Shown in pieces: positions 1 through 8,711 of a stretch of DNA of 64,000 nucleotides. Location of the stretch: the NCBI RefSeq assembly GCF_019634845.1, contig NZ_JAHCAQ010000009.1, positions 1 through 64,000 on the forward strand, written 5' to 3'. Numbering within the stretch: the first letter of the stretch is position 1; the number at the start of each line of letters is the position of its first letter. This DNA is from Dokdonella sp. Its GTDB lineage: Bacteria > Pseudomonadota > Gammaproteobacteria > Xanthomonadales > Rhodanobacteraceae. The position numbers and the translations under genes were made by a program. Under the pieces are notes generated by a model. It had not been told where the DNA came from and made no database searches. It worked only from the letters and a program-made list of their open reading frames with translations.

Positions 1-1
1 G

Positions 2-280
2 CCGGCGCCCGAGCCCGAGGCGCCGATGCCCGACACGATCACGGCGATGGCCGAGGCCGACAACACCTGTCGTGACGTACAGGCGGCAGTTGCGCAAGGT
101 CCGTTCAATCCGCGCCTGGCGCGTTTTGCCGAAGGATGCGCGAACATGCTGCAACGCGACCGCGAGCGCATCGAGCGGTTGCAGCGCGAAGGTCGCGAGG
201 CCGATGTCGCCAACGAGGTCCAGAAGCTCGTCCGTTCGTATCGGCAGGCGCAGGTGATGCTGAAGCGGGCCGGCAACTGA
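2..280 (+). CDS. Hypothetical protein, 5' end outside the window
   Basis: The reading frame is already open at base 2, with a Pro/Glu-rich stretch before the first internal ATG at 26, so the gene probably begins upstream of the window. The visible part ends in a charged, helical, Arg/Glu-rich segment (about residues 45-84 counted from the ATG at 26) with the look of a coiled coil. Two cysteines are visible. I recognise no family. It ends 57 bp before arfB on the same strand. Confidence 0.5.
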   Translation, partial: PAPEPEAPMPDTITAMAEADNTCRDVQAAVAQGPFNPRLARFAEGCANMLQRDRERIERLQREGREADVANEVQKLVRSYRQAQVMLKRAGN

Positions 281-337
281 GGCCGGTCATGGCTGTCCCG
301 GCCACAATCAGGTCGGCAGCGCCGCGCGGGGCACGAC

Positions 338-763
338 ATGCTCGCCATCGATGACCGCGTGCAGATCGCCGACGAGGAACTCGTCGAGCGTTTCGTGCGT
401 GCGACCGGCGCTGGCGGCCAGAACGTCAACAAGGTGTCGAGCGCGGTCGAACTGCGTTTCGACATCGCGCGTTCGGCCTCGCTCGACGAAGCGCTGCGGG
501 CGCGGCTGCTGGCACGACGCGATCGGCGCATCAGCGCCGACGGCGTGATCGTGATCCAGGCGCAGCGCTTCCGCGACCAGGGCAAGAACCGGCTCGACGC
601 GCGCGAGCGGCTGGCGGCGATCATCCGTGCCGCGCTGATCGTGCCCAAGGCGCGCCTGGCGACCAGACCCACGCGTGCGGCCAAGCAGCGCCGCCTCGAA
701 GCCAAGAAGTCGCGCGCCACCATCAAACGCAATCGCGGCCGGAGCGGCTGGAGCGGGGAATGA
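338..763 (+). CDS. arfB: Alternative ribosome-rescue peptidyl-tRNA hydrolase ArfB (YaeJ)
   Basis: ArfB releases nascent chains from ribosomes stalled at the end of a non-stop mRNA, as a backup to tmRNA. The 141-residue protein has the class I release-factor GGQ motif at residues 26-28 in the context GAGGQNVNKV, and a long basic C-terminal tail (about residues 105-135, rich in Lys/Arg) that in this family enters the empty mRNA channel. It lacks the codon-recognition domains of RF1/RF2, and length and architecture match ArfB. Its stop overlaps the start of the next gene by 4 bp (ATGA), so the two are probably co-translated. Confidence 0.93.
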   Translation: MLAIDDRVQIADEELVERFVRATGAGGQNVNKVSSAVELRFDIARSASLDEALRARLLARRDRRISADGVIVIQAQRFRDQGKNRLDARERLAAIIRAALIVPKARLATRPTRAAKQRRLEAKKSRATIKRNRGRSGWSGE

Positions 764-1359
764 CGCCGGCGCCACTCGCGCCGGCACTGCCGCCATCGAT
801 GCCGCAGTTGCCGCCGCATGTCGGCCGCCGCCTGTGCGCGTGGTGGCTGCGCCGCTGCGGCTGGCAGCTGCGCGGCCAATTCCCCGACGTTCCGCAACTG
901 GTCCTGATCGCGGCACCGCACAGCTCGTGGTGGGACGGCTGGTGGGGCCTGCTGTTCAAGGTGGCGCTCGGTGCCGACGTGACGTTCATGGGCAAGCGCG
1001 AGCTGTTCGTCGGCCCGCTCGGCTGGCTGTTGCGCCGGCTCGGCGGGGTGCCGGTGGAGCGCGGCCGCGCGCATGGTGTGGTCGAGCAGATGGCGGCGCG
1101 GTTCGCCGACACGCCGCGACTGTGGCTGGGCCTGGCCCCGGAAGGCACGCGCCGCCACGTCGCGCGATGGCGCACCGGGTTCTGGCACGTGGCGCGCGCT
1201 GCCGGCGTACCGATCCTGCCGGCGGCGTTCGACTATCCGAGTCGTTCGATCGTGCTGGGTCCGCTGTTCACGCCCGGCACCGACATGGCTGCCGACTTGC
1301 AGCGCTTGCGCGCGTGGTACGCGCCGTTCCGCGGCAAGCGCCACGACGTCGACGCTTGA
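760..1359 (+). CDS. PlsC-like 1-acyl-glycerol-3-phosphate acyltransferase family protein
   Basis: Predicted membrane-associated acyltransferase of 199 residues. It has the family HX4D catalytic motif (His54 and Asp59 in HSSWWD) and the EGTR substrate-binding motif at about 128-131. It is shorter than PlsC proper and closest in layout to the small acyltransferases often named glycerol acyltransferase, so the acceptor lipid is uncertain. The start overlaps the arfB stop codon (ATGA). Confidence 0.85.
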   Translation: MTPAPLAPALPPSMPQLPPHVGRRLCAWWLRRCGWQLRGQFPDVPQLVLIAAPHSSWWDGWWGLLFKVALGADVTFMGKRELFVGPLGWLLRRLGGVPVERGRAHGVVEQMAARFADTPRLWLGLAPEGTRRHVARWRTGFWHVARAAGVPILPAAFDYPSRSIVLGPLFTPGTDMAADLQRLRAWYAPFRGKRHDVDA

Positions 1360-1656
1360 GCGTGCTGTGCCGCGAGGCGCGGCGCCTGGTTGGGGCCGGG
1401 TCGCCGCCACGGCCGCCGCTGCCAGCCCGCCAGCCGCCGCGCGCCATTGGTTCGCCGCGCCGCTGCGGCCCGGCCGCGCGCTGACGCCTGCAGCGGCTTG
1501 CGGGCGATGCTGCTGCGGCCCACACTCGCCCGTGCAGTCCAGGTCCGCGCTTGCCGCTACCGCGCCGAGGCTCGTCGTCGCGAGAGTCTGGTTCGGCGCC
1601 AACGGCACGGTGGCGCGGGCAGCCGGCGCGTGTCGCCCTCATTGCGGTGGATTCCC
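1360..1656. other. Intergenic stretch without a recognisable gene
   Basis: About 300 bp of very GC-rich sequence between the acyltransferase and the GFA-family gene. Open frames exist on both strands, but none has a recognisable product or a convincing start. I see no RNA gene or repeat here. It should carry the promoter of the next gene, but no clear -35/-10 pair stands out. Confidence 0.6.
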
Positions 1657-2076
1657 ATGGCCAGTGAACATCGTGGATCCTGTCTGTGCGGCGCCGTGAC
1701 CTTCAAGATCAGCGGCGCGTTCGAGCGCTTCTACCTGTGCCACTGCTCGCATTGCCGCAAGGACAGCGGCTCGGCCCATGCTGCCAACCTGTTCTCGTCG
1801 AGCGCGACGCTGACCTGGCTGTCGGGCCAGGACTGCGTGCGCGGTTTCCGCCTGCCAAAGACGCGGCACGCGCGCAGCTTCTGCTCGGTGTGCGGGTCGG
1901 CGTTGCCGTGCGCGGTCACCGGCATGCTCGTCGTTCCCGCGGGCAGTCTCGACACGCCGCTGGCGATGGTGCCCGATGGCAACATTTTCATGGCCAGCCG
2001 GGCCGGGTGGGAGCATGACCTGGCTGCCGCGCCGGCATTCGCGGCGCTGCCGTCGCCGCCTGCGGCCACGCGCTGA
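1657..2076 (+). CDS. GFA-family zinc-binding protein (glutathione-dependent formaldehyde-activating enzyme-like)
   Basis: A 139-residue protein with the Cys layout of the GFA fold: Cys9 and Cys11 (CLCG), Cys28, Cys30 and Cys33 (CHCSHC), and Cys76 and Cys79 (CSVCG), which bind zinc in this family. The family was named for a glutathione-formaldehyde adduct activity that holds for few members, so the substrate here is unknown. The frame is open upstream to 1390, but the homologous part begins at the ATG at 1657, so that start is used. Confidence 0.85.
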   Translation: MASEHRGSCLCGAVTFKISGAFERFYLCHCSHCRKDSGSAHAANLFSSSATLTWLSGQDCVRGFRLPKTRHARSFCSVCGSALPCAVTGMLVVPAGSLDTPLAMVPDGNIFMASRAGWEHDLAAAPAFAALPSPPAATR

Positions 2077-2119
2077 CGCGCGCCGCCTCGAACGCGCGGC
2101 GGCCCTGCCGATCCCGCCG

Positions 2120-2980
2120 TCAGCGGCAGTGGGCGGCAGGGACGTGCACGGCGCGCACGCGGTGGCGCGCATCGAGTTCGAGGCACAGGTCGGCGCGCGC
2201 GGGCAGGGTTGCCAGTGCGTGGCGGCTCAGCCGTTCGTAGTGCTGCATGAAGCGTGCGAGTTCGGACGCGGTCATCGCGTGCCTGGCGCCGCGTTCGCAG
2301 CGCGGACGCTCGGCCTGCGCACGCCAGCGCCGCGCACTGGCGAAATCCGGCGCCTGCAGCAGCACGAGCCGATCGAGTTGCCGCCACAGTCGCGCATAGG
2401 CGCCGGCAAGATGGCGGTTCACCCAGTTCCGCCAGATCGCATGCGGGTCGGCGTCGCGTTCGAGTGCATTGAGCGGGCCGCGCAGCGCGGCCTGCGACTG
2501 CGCCGGCACGCCCACGCACCAGCCTTCGAGCAGGACGAGCCGTGGCGGCGCGCTGACCACGCGCCAGCGCGAGGGCGGCAGGCGCGTGTCGCGGCCCTTG
2601 TCGAAGCGCGGTACGCGCACCGGCGCGCGCTCGCTCGCGTGGGCGAGCGCGGCCAGCGTGCGCATCAACAACGCCACGTCGTGGGTGCCGGGCACGCCGC
2701 GCGTGGCCAGCAGTGGATGCACCTGGCGGGCCAACAGCAGGCGCGCGCGCCGGCCAAGGTAGAAGTCATCGAGCGACAGCACGACGGCGTCGATGCCGCG
2801 CCCGCCGCAGGCCGCGGCGAGCTGCTGCGCCAGCGTGCTCTTGCCGCTGCCCTGCAGACCCGACAGGCCGACCCGCAGCGGTCGCCGGCGTTGCCGGGCC
2901 AGTGGCAGCGCCAGGGCGTCGAGCACCTGCGCGACCACGGCCGGGGCATGGCCGGGCCGCGTGCTAGCATCGCCTCGCAT
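2120..2980 (-). CDS. D-glycerate 3-kinase-like P-loop kinase
   Basis: A 286-residue kinase with a Walker A motif (GLQGSGKS, about 41-48), a SLDDFYL segment after the second strand, and the pattern RFDKGRD followed by a strand ending in EGW, all typical of the D-glycerate 3-kinase / YggC branch of uridine-kinase-like P-loop kinases. It probably phosphorylates a small hydroxylated metabolite such as D-glycerate. The ATG at 2980 shares two bases with the ATG of divergent pdxH. An alternative GTG at 2938, still ahead of the P-loop, would remove that overlap. An ATG farther out at 3148 would run into pdxH coding sequence and is rejected. Confidence 0.8.
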   Translation of the reverse strand: MRGDASTRPGHAPAVVAQVLDALALPLARQRRRPLRVGLSGLQGSGKSTLAQQLAAACGGRGIDAVVLSLDDFYLGRRARLLLARQVHPLLATRGVPGTHDVALLMRTLAALAHASERAPVRVPRFDKGRDTRLPPSRWRVVSAPPRLVLLEGWCVGVPAQSQAALRGPLNALERDADPHAIWRNWVNRHLAGAYARLWRQLDRLVLLQAPDFASARRWRAQAERPRCERGARHAMTASELARFMQHYERLSRHALATLPARADLCLELDARHRVRAVHVPAAHCR

Positions 2981-3599
2981 GAACCCGTCACCTCCGGCCG
3001 CCGCAGCGGCGGCACTGTACCAAACGGCCCTCGATACCTTCAGCGATCTGCTCGCGCAGGCACAGGCGGCCGGCGATCCCGAGCCGACCGCGATGACGCT
3101 GGCCACGCTCGGTGAAGGCCGGCCGCATGCGCGCATCGTGTTGCTCAAGGGCGTCGATGCGCGCGGATTCCGGTTCTACACCAACTACGCCAGCGCCAAG
3201 GCCGGCGAACTCGACGCGAGCGCATGGGCGGCGCTGTGTTTCCACTGGAAGACATTGCGCCAAGGCGTGCAGGTGCGCGTGGAAGGGCGCGTGGAGAAGC
3301 TCGCCGCGGCCGAATCAGATGCGTATTTCGCCACGCGCCCGCGCGGCAGCCAGCTCGGTGCCTGGGCCTCGCTGCAGTCGCAGCCGCTGCCGGATCCGGC
3401 CCAGTTCGAGGCGCGCTACGCGCAGTTCGAGCAGCGTTTCGCCGCGGGCGAAGTGGCGCGACCGCCGCACTGGGGCGGCTACCTCGTGGTGCCCGACCGG
3501 ATCGAGTTCTGGTACGGCGCGCAGTTCCGTCTGCATGAGCGGCAGGTGTATGCGCGTGACGCCGCCGGCATCTGGAGCTGCGGGATGCTCTACCCCTGA
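2979..3599 (+). CDS. pdxH: Pyridoxamine 5'-phosphate oxidase
   Basis: FMN-dependent oxidase that makes pyridoxal 5'-phosphate from PNP or PMP, in the last step of vitamin B6 synthesis and salvage. The 206-residue protein has the family signatures: the RIVLLKG strand, FYTNYASAKAGEL around the FMN/substrate site, RPRGSQLGAWAS, and a C-terminal RLHERQVYAR segment. The last residues deviate from the usual RL-x-P ending. The ATG at 2979 is only about 9 bases after TAGCAT (2965-2970), which could serve as a -10 element; a short-leader or leaderless mRNA is possible but unproven. Confidence 0.93.
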   Translation: MNPSPPAAAAAALYQTALDTFSDLLAQAQAAGDPEPTAMTLATLGEGRPHARIVLLKGVDARGFRFYTNYASAKAGELDASAWAALCFHWKTLRQGVQVRVEGRVEKLAAAESDAYFATRPRGSQLGAWASLQSQPLPDPAQFEARYAQFEQRFAAGEVARPPHWGGYLVVPDRIEFWYGAQFRLHERQVYARDAAGIWSCGMLYP

Positions 3600-3600
3600 G

Positions 3601-3942
3601 ATGAATCTGCGCCCGGTGTATCGCGTGGGCGTGGTGGTGCCGTGCACGCATGTGCAGGCACTGCTCGACGGCGTGCGTGGCGATGCCGGCCTGGTGCTGG
3701 GCGACTATGCCGACTGGGCCTGGCTGTCGGCGGTGGGTGAGGAGCAGTTCCGGCCGGGCGCGGGCGCGACCCCGGTGCGTGGTGCGCGCGGGGTGCTCGA
3801 ATGCGTGGCGAGTCGGCGCGTGGAGTTCTGCATCGAGCGCGATGCGGTCGCGCTGCAACGACTGCTCGCTGCGATCGCCGCCCATCATCCATGGCAGGTA
3901 CCGGCGATCTGCGTCGACGAATCGCTGGCGCCGCGGGGCTGA
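3601..3942 (+). CDS. Small NIF3/YqfO-insert-like (PII-like) protein
   Basis: A 113-residue protein that starts one base after the pdxH stop. It has the sequence of the short stand-alone homologues of the NIF3/YqfO insert domain: a YRVGVVVP first strand, a GDYADWAW segment, EEQFRPGAGATP, then VEFCIERDAV and a final HPWQVPAICV strand. The fold is related to CutA/PII and is often annotated as an NGG1p-interacting factor 3 homologue. The biochemical role is unknown. Tight spacing to pdxH and to the next gene implies one transcript. Confidence 0.75.
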   Translation: MNLRPVYRVGVVVPCTHVQALLDGVRGDAGLVLGDYADWAWLSAVGEEQFRPGAGATPVRGARGVLECVASRRVEFCIERDAVALQRLLAAIAAHHPWQVPAICVDESLAPRG

Positions 3943-3946
3943 GCGC

Positions 3947-4753
3947 ATGTCGATCGTGCATGGCCCGCGGCGCATCGTCTGCCTGACCGAGGAACCGACC
4001 GAAGTGCTGTATGCGCTCGGCGAGGACTGGCGCATCGTCGGCATTTCGGGCTTCACCGTGCGCCCGCCGCAGGCGCGCCGCGACAAACCGAAGGTGTCGG
4101 CCTTCACCAGCGCGCGGATCGAGGCGATCCTGGCCCTCAAGCCCGATTTCGTGGTCGGTTTCAGCGACATCCAGGCCGACATCGCCCGCGCGCTCGTCAA
4201 GGCCGGGATCGAGGTGTGGATCGCCAACCACCGCAGCGTCGAGGGCATCTTCGACTACATCCTGCGGCTGGGCGCGCTGGTCGGTGCCGCGGCCGCGGCA
4301 CAGGCGTATGCCGCAACGCTGCGCGCGCATGTGGATGCGGTGGCGGCGCGCAGCGCGCATTGGCCGCGGCGCCCGCGCGTGTATTTCGAGGAATGGGACG
4401 AGCCGCTCATCACCGGCATCGGCTGGGTCGGCGAACTCGTCGCGCTGGCCGGCGGCATCGATGTGTTTCCCGAGCGCGCGGCGATGCCATTGGCCCGCGA
4501 CCGCATCCTCGCCGATGGCGGCGAAGTCATCGCGCGGGCGCCCGAGGTGATCCTCGGTTCGTGGTGCGGCAAGAAGTTCCGACCTGCGCGCGTGGCCGCG
4601 CGCCCAGGCTGGGCGGCCGTGCCGGCGGTGCGCACGGGCGAGCTGCACGAGATCAAGTCCTCGATCATCCTGCAGCCGGGACCCGCCGCGCTCGGCGACG
4701 GGCTCGATGCAATCCACGGCGTGCTTGCGGCGTGGCTGACCCGCCACGCCTGA
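3947..4753 (+). CDS. Cobalamin-binding (BtuF-like) protein without signal peptide
   Basis: A 268-residue member of the class III periplasmic-binding-protein fold (BtuF/FecB type). It shows RIVCLTEEPTEVLYALG at the N-terminus, KPDFVVGFSD in the middle and a C-terminal helix after QPGPAALGDGLD. No signal peptide is visible at the chosen ATG, which lies 4 bases after the previous stop, so it is probably cytoplasmic, unlike transport-associated BtuF. No ABC permease or ATPase gene is adjacent. Ligand assignment is by family only. Confidence 0.75.
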   Translation: MSIVHGPRRIVCLTEEPTEVLYALGEDWRIVGISGFTVRPPQARRDKPKVSAFTSARIEAILALKPDFVVGFSDIQADIARALVKAGIEVWIANHRSVEGIFDYILRLGALVGAAAAAQAYAATLRAHVDAVAARSAHWPRRPRVYFEEWDEPLITGIGWVGELVALAGGIDVFPERAAMPLARDRILADGGEVIARAPEVILGSWCGKKFRPARVAARPGWAAVPAVRTGELHEIKSSIILQPGPAALGDGLDAIHGVLAAWLTRHA

Positions 4754-4762
4754 ACGCGCAGC

Positions 4763-5341
4763 TCAGGCCGCCTGCGCGAGCCGCATGCCGGCGTCGATCA
4801 GCGGCGCCACCAGCAGGGCCCGCGCCAGCAGGATCGCGAGGATCACCAGCATCGGCGAGAAGTCGAGCCCGCCCGGCGCGGGCAGTCGCGTGCGCAGCGG
4901 GCGCAACAGCGGCTCGCTGAGCTGGTACACCAGCGGCACCACCGGGTTGCTGCGCTCGACGCTGATGAACGACAGCAGCACGCGCACGAACACGATGCCG
5001 ATGTAGAGCACGAGCACGAAGTCGGCGAGGTCGGCCAGGGCCATGATGGCGAGTCCGACCAGGCCCAGACGCTGGCCGAACATGGTGTAGATGAGCGCGA
5101 GCTTGATCGCGCTGAACAGCCAGGCCAGCAGCAGCCCGCCGAACTCGATGTTGCGCCAGCTCGGGATGAGCCTGCGCAGCGGCATCAGCAACGGATTGGT
5201 GACCTTGTACAGGAACTGGCACACCGGGTTGTAGAAGTTGGCGCGCACGATCTGCAGCAACACGCGCAGCACGATGAGGAACACCACCACGCCGACGGCG
5301 AAGTCGATGAGGATCTGGGCGGCGTGGGCGAAATATCCCAT
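4763..5341 (-). CDS. YggT-family membrane protein
   Basis: A 192-residue integral membrane protein made of two tandem YGGT modules (about residues 10-90 and 105-180), each with paired hydrophobic helices and the NPVCQFLYKVTNPLLMPLRRLIP type of loop; the second copy reads SNPVVPLVYQLSEPLLRPLR. The family has been linked to cell envelope or division functions and osmotic tolerance, but no mechanism is firm. It lies downstream of proC in the widespread yggS-proC-yggT order, with a gap of about 70 bp. It is convergent with the cobalamin-binding-like gene. Confidence 0.9.
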   Translation of the reverse strand: MGYFAHAAQILIDFAVGVVVFLIVLRVLLQIVRANFYNPVCQFLYKVTNPLLMPLRRLIPSWRNIEFGGLLLAWLFSAIKLALIYTMFGQRLGLVGLAIMALADLADFVLVLYIGIVFVRVLLSFISVERSNPVVPLVYQLSEPLLRPLRTRLPAPGGLDFSPMLVILAILLARALLVAPLIDAGMRLAQAA

Positions 5342-5413
5342 GGCAGGCGATTGGTGGCGCAGGTGAGGGCCGCGCGATTGTAGGGCAGTGCGCGCGCGGC
5401 GAGGCCGGCGCGT

Positions 5414-6262
5414 TCAGTCGAACTGCGCCGACAGCTCGCCGCCGCGGTGCGTCGCGGCGGCGACCGCGGCGGCGACGAGGCCGGCCAGATCGCCGCCGCG
5501 GAATACTTCGAGCGCCGCCGCCGTGGTGCCGCCCGGCGAGGTCACGCGTTCGCGCAGGGTGGCCGCCGCCTCGCCGCTTTCCACCAACATGCGGCCGGCA
5601 CCGAGGCAGGTCTGTGCCGCCAGCGCGGCGGCGACCTCGCGCGGCAGGCCCTGCGCGACGGCGGCATCGACGAGCGCTTCGACGAGCAGGAAGAAATAGG
5701 CCGGCCCCGAACCCGACAACGCGGTCACGCTGTCCATGAGCTCCTCGCGCTCGATCCACGCCACGCTGCCGGCGGCGCCAAGAATCGCGCTGGCGCGTTC
5801 GCGCTGCGCGGCATCGACGCGGCGATTGGCGATGAGGCCGGCGGCGCCGGCACCGATCAGGGCCGGCGTGTTCGGCATGACGCGCACGAGCGCGGTGTCG
5901 GCGCCGAGCCAGCGTTCGAACTGGTCGAGGCGGATGCCGGCGGCGATCGAGATCACAAGCGCCCGACTGGCCGCGACCGCGGCGGCGATCTCGCCGCATA
6001 CCGCATGCATGACCTGCGGCTTGACGGCGAGCACGAGCGTGGCGGCGCCGCTGGCTGCGCTCGCCGCATCGGCATGCACGCTGACGCCGAAGTCGCGCGC
6101 CAGCGCCTCGCGCGTGGCCGGGTTGGGCTCGGCGACCGTGATCGCCGCCGCCGCGACACCGCCGTGCAGCAAGGCGCCGATCAGGCTGCGCGCCATGTTG
6201 CCGCCGCCGATGAACGCAAGCGTGCCGGCGGCGGACAGGAGGGAGGCATCGGGGCTGGACAT
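5414..6262 (-). CDS. proC: Pyrroline-5-carboxylate reductase
   Basis: Last enzyme of proline synthesis, reducing 1-pyrroline-5-carboxylate with NAD(P)H. The 282-residue protein starts with a Rossmann dinucleotide site (AFIGGGNMARSLIG). It carries the family signature near SVTALSGSGPAYFFLLVEAL and the C-terminal helical dimerisation region with RERVTSPGGTTAAAL. The ATG at 6262 is preferred over one 12 codons upstream because the extra residues are not family-like. It lies downstream of yggS on the same strand. Confidence 0.95.
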   Translation of the reverse strand: MSSPDASLLSAAGTLAFIGGGNMARSLIGALLHGGVAAAAITVAEPNPATREALARDFGVSVHADAASAASGAATLVLAVKPQVMHAVCGEIAAAVAASRALVISIAAGIRLDQFERWLGADTALVRVMPNTPALIGAGAAGLIANRRVDAAQRERASAILGAAGSVAWIEREELMDSVTALSGSGPAYFFLLVEALVDAAVAQGLPREVAAALAAQTCLGAGRMLVESGEAAATLRERVTSPGGTTAAALEVFRGGDLAGLVAAAVAAATHRGGELSAQFD

Positions 6263-6349
6263 GGCGATCGATCGGTGGGCGGCGGAGCACGCAAGCATAG
6301 CAAGCGCAGCGGCGATGCCTTGGGCCTGCTGCGCGCGACCGCGGTGGTC

Positions 6350-7054
6350 TCAGCGGGCGCCGAACAGCGCGGTGCCGATGCGGACCATCGTCGCGCCGCT
6401 GGCGATGGCGAGCTCGAAGTCGTCCGACATACCCATCGACAGCGTGTCGACGCCGGGGTGGCGCGCGCGCACGGCTTCGAACAGGCGCCGCATGCGTTCG
6501 AATGCGACGCGCCGCTGCTCCAGTTCGGCCAGTGGCTGGGGAATGGCCATGAGGCCGCGCAGCCGCAGCGCCGGTTCGGCCACGACGAGGTCGGCGAGCG
6601 CGGCGACCGCAGCCGGCGCGCAGCCCGCCTTGCTCGCCTCGTCGTCGATGTTGACCTGGATCAGCACGTTGAGCGGGCCGCGCTCGGGCGGGCGCTCGCG
6701 TGCCAGCATCGTGACGAGCTTGGCGCGGTCCAGGCTCTGCAGCCAGTCGAAATGCTGCGCGACCTCGCGGCACTTGTTGGACTGCAGTGGGCCGATCAGG
6801 TGCCACTCGAGATCGAGCCCGGCCAGTTCGGCCTGCTTGGCCAGCGCCTCCTGCACGTAGTTTTCGCCGAACGCGCGCTGGCCCTGGGACGCCAGTGCGC
6901 GCACCGCCGCCGCCGGCTTGGTCTTGGATACGGCCAGCAGGCGCGTGTCGTGGCGACCGGCCGCGCGTCCGGCGGCCTCGATGCGGGCCAGGATCGCGCG
7001 GTAGTCGGCTGCGGCGGCGTCGATCGCGCGGGGGTGATCAGATGGCGTGTTCAT
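6350..7054 (-). CDS. PLP homeostasis protein YggS/PROSC
   Basis: A 234-residue single-domain, PLP-binding protein of the alanine-racemase-like barrel fold. It helps maintain free pyridoxal phosphate and affects amino-acid balance. Visible hallmarks are LLAVSKTKP (PLP lysine), GENYVQEA, EWHLIGPLQSNK, and SMGMSDDFELAIASGATMVRIGTALFG at the C-terminus. It is first in the yggS-proC-yggT run and divergent from pilT, with 57 bp between the two start codons. Confidence 0.95.
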   Translation of the reverse strand: MNTPSDHPRAIDAAAADYRAILARIEAAGRAAGRHDTRLLAVSKTKPAAAVRALASQGQRAFGENYVQEALAKQAELAGLDLEWHLIGPLQSNKCREVAQHFDWLQSLDRAKLVTMLARERPPERGPLNVLIQVNIDDEASKAGCAPAAVAALADLVVAEPALRLRGLMAIPQPLAELEQRRVAFERMRRLFEAVRARHPGVDTLSMGMSDDFELAIASGATMVRIGTALFGAR

Positions 7055-7111
7055 GTGGCTATACTGCCGCAACCGCGCATCGGCGCGTTGCACCACGTTG
7101 GGGACATCGCC

Positions 7112-8149
7112 ATGGATATCGCCGAACTGCTTGCGTTCTCGGTCAAGAACAAGGCTTCCGACCTGCACCTGTCGGCCGGGTTGCCGCCGATGATCCGCGT
7201 CGATGGCGACGTGCGGCGCATCAACATCCCGGCATTCGAGCACAAGCAGGTGCATTCGCTCGTGTACGACATCATGTCGGACAAGCAGCGGCGCGACTAC
7301 GAGGAGTTCCTCGAAGTCGACTTTTCGTTCGAGATCCCCTCGCTGGCGCGCTTCCGCGTCAATGCCTTCAACCAGAATCGCGGCGCCGCGGCCGTGTTCC
7401 GTACCATTCCCTCCGAAGTCCTGTCGCTGGAGGATCTTGGTTGCCCGCGCATCTTCAAGGAGCTCATCGAGCAGCCGCAGGGCCTCATCCTCGTCACCGG
7501 GCCGACCGGTTCGGGCAAGTCGACCACGTTGGCGGCGATGGTCGACCACGTCAACAAGAACGAGTACGGCCACATCCTCAGCGTCGAGGACCCGATCGAG
7601 TTCGTGCACACCTCGCAGAAGTGCCTGATCAACCAGCGCGAGGTGCACCGCGACACCCACGGCTTCAACGAGGCGCTGCGCTCGGCACTGCGTGAGGATC
7701 CCGACTACATCCTCGTCGGCGAGTTGCGCGACCTGGAGACGATCCGCCTCGCGCTCACCGCCGCCGAAACCGGCCACCTCGTGTTCGCCACGCTGCACAC
7801 GAGCTCGGCGGCCAAGACGATCGACCGCGTCATCGACGTGTTCCCGGCCGGCGAGAAGCCGATGGTGCGCTCGATGCTGTCGGAGAGCCTGCGCGCGGTG
7901 ATCTCGCAGAGCCTGCTGAAGAAGGTCGGTGGCGGTCGTATCGCCGCCCACGAGATCATGGTCGGCATCCCGGCCATCCGCAACCTGATCCGCGAGGACA
8001 AGGTCGCGCAGATGTATTCGGCGATCCAGACCGGCAACCAGCATGGCATGCAGACGCTCGACCAGTGTCTGCAGGACCTCGTCAAGCGCGGCCTCGTCAC
8101 GCGCCAGCAGGCGATCGGCTACGCCAAGAACAAGGACATCTTCAAGTAA
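7112..8149 (+). CDS. pilT: Type IV pilus retraction ATPase PilT
   Basis: Hexameric ATPase that powers pilus retraction and twitching. The 345-residue protein has a PAS-like N-terminal domain with [18 protein letters not shown], a Walker A motif GPTGSGKS at about 130-137, the Asp box, the Walker B region with [11 protein letters not shown], a His box around [18 protein letters not shown], and the PilT-specific C-terminal helices. A TATACT hexamer at 7060-7065 is a candidate -10. The usual neighbour pilU is not directly downstream; a macro-domain gene is. Confidence 0.96.
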   Translation: MDIAELLAFSVKNKASDLHLSAGLPPMIRVDGDVRRINIPAFEHKQVHSLVYDIMSDKQRRDYEEFLEVDFSFEIPSLARFRVNAFNQNRGAAAVFRTIPSEVLSLEDLGCPRIFKELIEQPQGLILVTGPTGSGKSTTLAAMVDHVNKNEYGHILSVEDPIEFVHTSQKCLINQREVHRDTHGFNEALRSALREDPDYILVGELRDLETIRLALTAAETGHLVFATLHTSSAAKTIDRVIDVFPAGEKPMVRSMLSESLRAVISQSLLKKVGGGRIAAHEIMVGIPAIRNLIREDKVAQMYSAIQTGNQHGMQTLDQCLQDLVKRGLVTRQQAIGYAKNKDIFK

Positions 8150-8180
8150 CGGCGGGCGCCGCCGCGCGAGCGTGTACCAC

Positions 8181-8687
8181 ATGCACCTGCGCGCGCTGCA
8201 GGCCGACATCACCACGCTGGCGGTCGATGCGATCGTCAATGCGGCCAACCGCTCGCTGCTCGGTGGCGGCGGTGTCGATGGCGCGATCCATCGCGCGGCC
8301 GGCCCCGGTCTGCTGCGCGAATGCCGCGCGCTGGGCGGTTGTGCCACCGGCCAGGCCAAGGTGACAGGCGGCCATGCGCTGCCGGCCCGTTACGTGATAC
8401 ACACGGTAGGGCCGATCTGGCAGGGCGGTGCGCACGGCGAACCCGCCCTGCTGGCCAGTTGCTACCGCAGTGCGCTGGAGCTGGCCGAGTCGCTCGGCGT
8501 GCATTCGATCGCGTTCCCGGCCATCAGCACCGGCGTGTACGGCTACCCCAAGCCCGCAGCGGCGCGGGTCGCGGTTGCGAGCGTGCGCGCGCATGCGGCG
8601 GTCGGCCTGCAGCAGGTCCTGTTCTGCTGCTACGGCGCGACCGACCTGGCCCTGTATGAGGCCGTGCTCGCCGCCGGCCCCGCCTGA
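8181..8687 (+). CDS. Macro-domain protein, O-acetyl-ADP-ribose deacetylase-like
   Basis: A 168-residue stand-alone macro domain of the YmdB type. It starts with [20 protein letters not shown] and continues with the glycine-rich loop [17 protein letters not shown], then HTVGPIW and [12 protein letters not shown], which line the ADP-ribose pocket. Expected activity is hydrolysis of O-acetyl-ADP-ribose or removal of ADP-ribose from acidic residues. The frame is open upstream of 8181, but only this ATG fits the domain boundary. Confidence 0.92.
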   Translation: MHLRALQADITTLAVDAIVNAANRSLLGGGGVDGAIHRAAGPGLLRECRALGGCATGQAKVTGGHALPARYVIHTVGPIWQGGAHGEPALLASCYRSALELAESLGVHSIAFPAISTGVYGYPKPAAARVAVASVRAHAAVGLQQVLFCCYGATDLALYEAVLAAGPA

Positions 8688-8711
8688 GTCGCGCGGTCTC
8701 GATCCGCGAGG

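Noticed and set aside
1390-1656. A longer N-terminus for the GFA-family protein
   Set aside because: The frame is open, but the Arg-rich translation has no resemblance to the family, and the conserved part begins right after the ATG at 1657.
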